DNA of 9,588 nt from Candidatus Sumerlaeota bacterium. Lineage in GTDB: Bacteria; Sumerlaeota; Sumerlaeia; SLMS01. Shown here in pieces: positions 6,968 to 9,588 of this stretch. The position numbers and the translations under genes are program-made. The stretch covers positions 1 through 9,588 of the forward strand of contig JADZDZ010000359.1 in NCBI GenBank assembly GCA_020850785.1. The letters run 5' to 3'. Within the stretch, counting starts at the first letter, position 1; every line of letters starts with the position of its first letter. Below the pieces are notes generated by a model. It saw nothing but the letters and a program-made list of their open reading frames with translations, was not told the origin of the DNA and searched no databases.

Positions 6968-8359
6968 TCACTTCCTTTGCGGAGGACCCTCCGCCCCCGG
7001 CTGTTCCGCCGATCCCACCGTGCTCTGCGCCAACACCTTCTGCAGGTGCCCCTCAAGCTGCGACTTGATCGGATCAGCTTCCCCATCACGCGGCGCGCGG
7101 GGCAATGACAGCGTCACCGTCGTCCCAAACTCCAATTCGCTTTCCACCGCGAACTTCCCCCCCATCCCTTCGATCAACTGCACCGACACGGGAATCCCCA
7201 GACCCGTTCCCTGCGCCTTCGTCGTGAAGAACGGCTCGCGAATCTGGTTCAACACTTCCCGCAACATTCCGGGACCCGTGTCCTGCACGATCAGGTTCAG
7301 GTAATTTCCCCCGTCTTCCACGATGACAAACAGGTGCGGATTTCCCACGCCCGCCAACGCATCACGCGCGTTCCACACCACGTTCAGGAACACCTGATAA
7401 AGCTGGTCCGCGTCCACCCTCACCTCCCCGCGGGCTCTGTCAAGCTGCGGCACCAACTGAATGCCGCGCTTCTCCAACTCCTCCACCCCGGGAGGCAGCC
7501 AGTGGCGCACCAGCGTGCACAAGTCATGCGTGGCGAATGTCGGCTTCTTTGGCCGCGCGAAATTCAGCAGGTCCGTGATGATCCGATCCATGCGGTCAAC
7601 CTCGCCCCGAATCAGGCCAACCGCCGACGACGAACCGCTCTGCACCGGCAGGTCATCCATGATGATGTCCGTGGAGGACTTGATGATCGTCAGCGGATTG
7701 CGAATCTCGTGCGCCAGCGTCGCCGACAGGCGACCGATCGACGCCAGCTTCTCCGCCTCGAACAGCTTGTCCTGCAGCTTGTTCAGGTGATCCAGAATCC
7801 GTGAAATTTCGCCGATGCGCGATTCCAACTGCTCATCCAACCGCTGGTAGCGCCGCTGCTGGTAATCGATCAGGTCCTCCGCGATCACAAGCCGCTCCCG
7901 CACATGGTATCCCGTCGAGATGAAAAACGCGAACAGGAAATTCATCAGGAGATTCGCCCCAAAATAGAAGCGATAATCCCCAAGATCGACGAACGTCAGC
8001 CGCGACCAGTAGTCCGCCCCGCGCGCATCCAGTTTCTCCATGAATCTGTCAACAATGCGCTCGGACTCCGACACCTTCGCCTGCGTTGTGTTCAACTCGC
8101 TCGCGAACTGCGCCGGCGATGAATCGCTCATGCGCGCCGTGCTAAAGAAGCTCGCGCCGTTGCGCATCCTTTCAATTCGCGCAAATCCGTAATCCGTGCG
8201 GTTCTCGAAATCGAGGTTCACCAGACTGAGAATCACGAACAACATCGCAAACAGGATCACGTACTTCCCCCGCGGGCCCTGGGGCACGCCGGGGCCGCGC
8301 GGCACACCCGCTGCGGACGCCTCCTCCATCATTGCCGGCGGCACGGAACCGTCTTTCAT
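6968..8359 (-). CDS. Membrane sensor histidine kinase (NtrB/ZraS-like type)
   Basis: The 463-residue kinase begins with a Pro/Gly-rich cytoplasmic segment (about 16-31). TM1 follows at about 33-49, then a periplasmic loop of about 80 residues with no recognised sensor fold, and TM2 at about 133-149. A helical, probably coiled-coil linker (155-205) leads to the H-box LAHEIRNPL with phospho-acceptor His217. The catalytic domain shows the N-box NVVWNARDAL (Asn326, Asn330), DTGPG (360-364), EPFFTTK (375-381) and GTGLGI (384-389). No HAMP or PAS domain is evident. After the ATPase domain there is an odd tail of about 40 residues, polar and ending in a Pro/Gly-rich stretch. The ATG at 8359 overlaps the upstream kinase stop as ATGA, implying translational coupling. 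It probably phosphorylates the NtrC-type regulator encoded 133 bp downstream. Confidence 0.94.
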   Translation of the reverse strand: MKDGSVPPAMMEEASAAGVPRGPGVPQGPRGKYVILFAMLFVILSLVNLDFENRTDYGFARIERMRNGASFFSTARMSDSSPAQFASELNTTQAKVSESERIVDRFMEKLDARGADYWSRLTFVDLGDYRFYFGANLLMNFLFAFFISTGYHVRERLVIAEDLIDYQQRRYQRLDEQLESRIGEISRILDHLNKLQDKLFEAEKLASIGRLSATLAHEIRNPLTIIKSSTDIIMDDLPVQSGSSSAVGLIRGEVDRMDRIITDLLNFARPKKPTFATHDLCTLVRHWLPPGVEELEKRGIQLVPQLDRARGEVRVDADQLYQVFLNVVWNARDALAGVGNPHLFVIVEDGGNYLNLIVQDTGPGMLREVLNQIREPFFTTKAQGTGLGIPVSVQLIEGMGGKFAVESELEFGTTVTLSLPRAPRDGEADPIKSQLEGHLQKVLAQSTVGSAEQPGAEGPPQRK

Positions 8360-9588
8360 CCAACGGTCACCGGATCGCCCTGCGCCGATGGCGCGGCCAC
8401 ATTGTGCTCCGGAAATTCCAACACAAACGCCGCCCCTCCCAGCGATTTGCTGTGTCGCGCGTATATACGTCCACGATGGCGCTCCATGATCATCCGTGCA
8501 ATGTAGAGCCCAAACCCGGTGCCCCCCGTGCGCTTTGAAACAAACGCCTTGAAGATGTTTTCCTCCTCACCAGCGGGAACTCCGGGGCCCGAATCCTCCA
8601 CAATCAGGCGAACATGCTTCCGGTCGCGCTCGTGCAGAATCTGAACGCGCCCACCCGCAACTCCCTGCACCGCCTGCCGCGCATTCTGCAGCAGGTTGAT
8701 CAGCACCTGATGCAGCGCATGTGCGTCACCCAGAATCATCAGCTCCTCGTTCACATTCACCGCGATCCCCACCCCCTGCGCATCAAATTCGGGCCGCAGG
8801 AACGCCGCGATTTCGCGAACCTTCTGATCCAGCCGCATCGGCTGCAATTCAACGCGGCCGGGAATTGCAAGATTCACGAAATTGCTCACGATGCTGTTCA
8901 GGCTTTCGATCTGCTGCTGCACGCTGCCAATCACCCGCACCGCCTCCCCATTCGCCTCCGGCGCCTCCTCCAAGTCCTCCCGCACCGACTCCAAATGCAG
9001 GTTCATCGCGTGCAGCGGGTTGCGAATCTCGTGCGCCAGCCCGCCCGCCAGCGTCCCCAGGTTCGCAAGGTGCTCCGCCTCCGCCGTTCGCGTCTGCAGT
9101 TCCATCTGCCGCCGAAGAACGTAATACAGCACGATGATCGTCAGCAGGATGATCGCCAGCACGTTGAACACCATCATCCGCAGGCTGCTCGAAATTCGAT
9201 CCCCCAGCGCCTGCACGCCCCCCGTCGCAAGCTCCGGTGCGATCTCCACGGTGATGTTCCCGCGCAGGTAATTGCCCGAACGAATCGGCATCTCCATCAT
9301 GTCCCCTTTTGGCTTCTCCTGATCCTGCGGAACCAAAAGGTTGATTTGCGAAACAGTGCTCTCCCCCGGCATACCGTGATCATACTTGATGTGGCTGATC
9401 AGGAATCCATCCGCGTCATGCAGCTCCAGACTCAGCACCGTCTCCTGATCGGAAACAACGGCCAGCACCCGCTTGAATTCCGGATCGTCCTTGATGTCCG
9501 CGATCGTATCCACCCCGCGCTCGCGGATGATCTCCGCCACCTGATTGCCGAAACGCTTCAGCATCCTCCGCATGTCCTCGCGCGAGGA
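8356..9588 (-). CDS. Membrane sensor histidine kinase (N terminus outside the window)
   Basis: The frame stays open to the window edge, so the start and the first membrane segment are missing; the in-frame ATG at 9573 is not taken as the start. Numbering from that ATG, residues 1-130 form a presumably periplasmic sensor region whose alternating strands (for example LELHDADGFLISH and YLRGNITVEIA) resemble a small PAS/Cache-like fold, which is inference. A single TM segment follows at about 134-152, then a short linker. The H-box GGLAHEIRNPL has His181. The N-box INLLQNARQAV (292-302), DSGPG (327-331) and GTGFGL (351-356) complete the GHKL ATPase. No HAMP domain is seen. Its TGA stop (8356-8358) overlaps the next kinase's ATG, so the two are almost certainly co-transcribed. 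Confidence 0.92.
   Translation of the reverse strand, partial: SSREDMRRMLKRFGNQVAEIIRERGVDTIADIKDDPEFKRVLAVVSDQETVLSLELHDADGFLISHIKYDHGMPGESTVSQINLLVPQDQEKPKGDMMEMPIRSGNYLRGNITVEIAPELATGGVQALGDRISSSLRMMVFNVLAIILLTIIVLYYVLRRQMELQTRTAEAEHLANLGTLAGGLAHEIRNPLHAMNLHLESVREDLEEAPEANGEAVRVIGSVQQQIESLNSIVSNFVNLAIPGRVELQPMRLDQKVREIAAFLRPEFDAQGVGIAVNVNEELMILGDAHALHQVLINLLQNARQAVQGVAGGRVQILHERDRKHVRLIVEDSGPGVPAGEEENIFKAFVSKRTGGTGFGLYIARMIMERHRGRIYARHSKSLGGAAFVLEFPEHNVAAPSAQGDPVTVG

Overview
The window is a gene-dense, GC-rich stretch of bacterial chromosome with seven protein-coding genes, two of them cut by the window edges. I see no RNA genes, mobile elements or CRISPR arrays. An MlaF-type lipid-transport ATPase, sigma-54-type regulation and periplasm-facing sensor kinases point to a Gram-negative (two-membrane) bacterium. 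Shine-Dalgarno sequences are mostly weak. The lineage cannot be fixed from this sequence; a PVC-type or poorly cultivated phylum is only a guess.

Left part (1-2655): the C-terminal end of a membrane protein, possibly a GT-C-type glycosyltransferase (+), is followed by a solitary MlaF-like ABC ATPase (+). The ATPase converges on tgt (-), which makes the tRNA-guanine transglycosylase of queuosine synthesis. A 118-bp divergent intergenic region (2656-2773) separates tgt from the next gene.

Middle (2774-5303): a response-regulator receiver domain is fused to an RsbW-like ATP-binding domain (+). It ends 7 bp from the end of the convergent malQ (-), a GH77 4-alpha-glucanotransferase of glycogen/maltodextrin metabolism.

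Right part (5413-9588, all -): in transcription order there is a membrane histidine kinase (cut at its N terminus), a second membrane histidine kinase overlapping it by ATGA, and an NtrC-type sigma-54 activator. malQ follows in the same direction. The 109-bp gap between the activator and malQ contains a good match to a sigma-54 -24/-12 promoter, and a weaker match lies upstream of the receiver/RsbW fusion gene. A testable reading is that the two kinases feed one NtrC-type regulator which acts on sigma-54 promoters nearby, possibly including malQ and the fusion gene. Each protein belongs to a recognisable family; what is unusual is the arrangement, not a new protein family.
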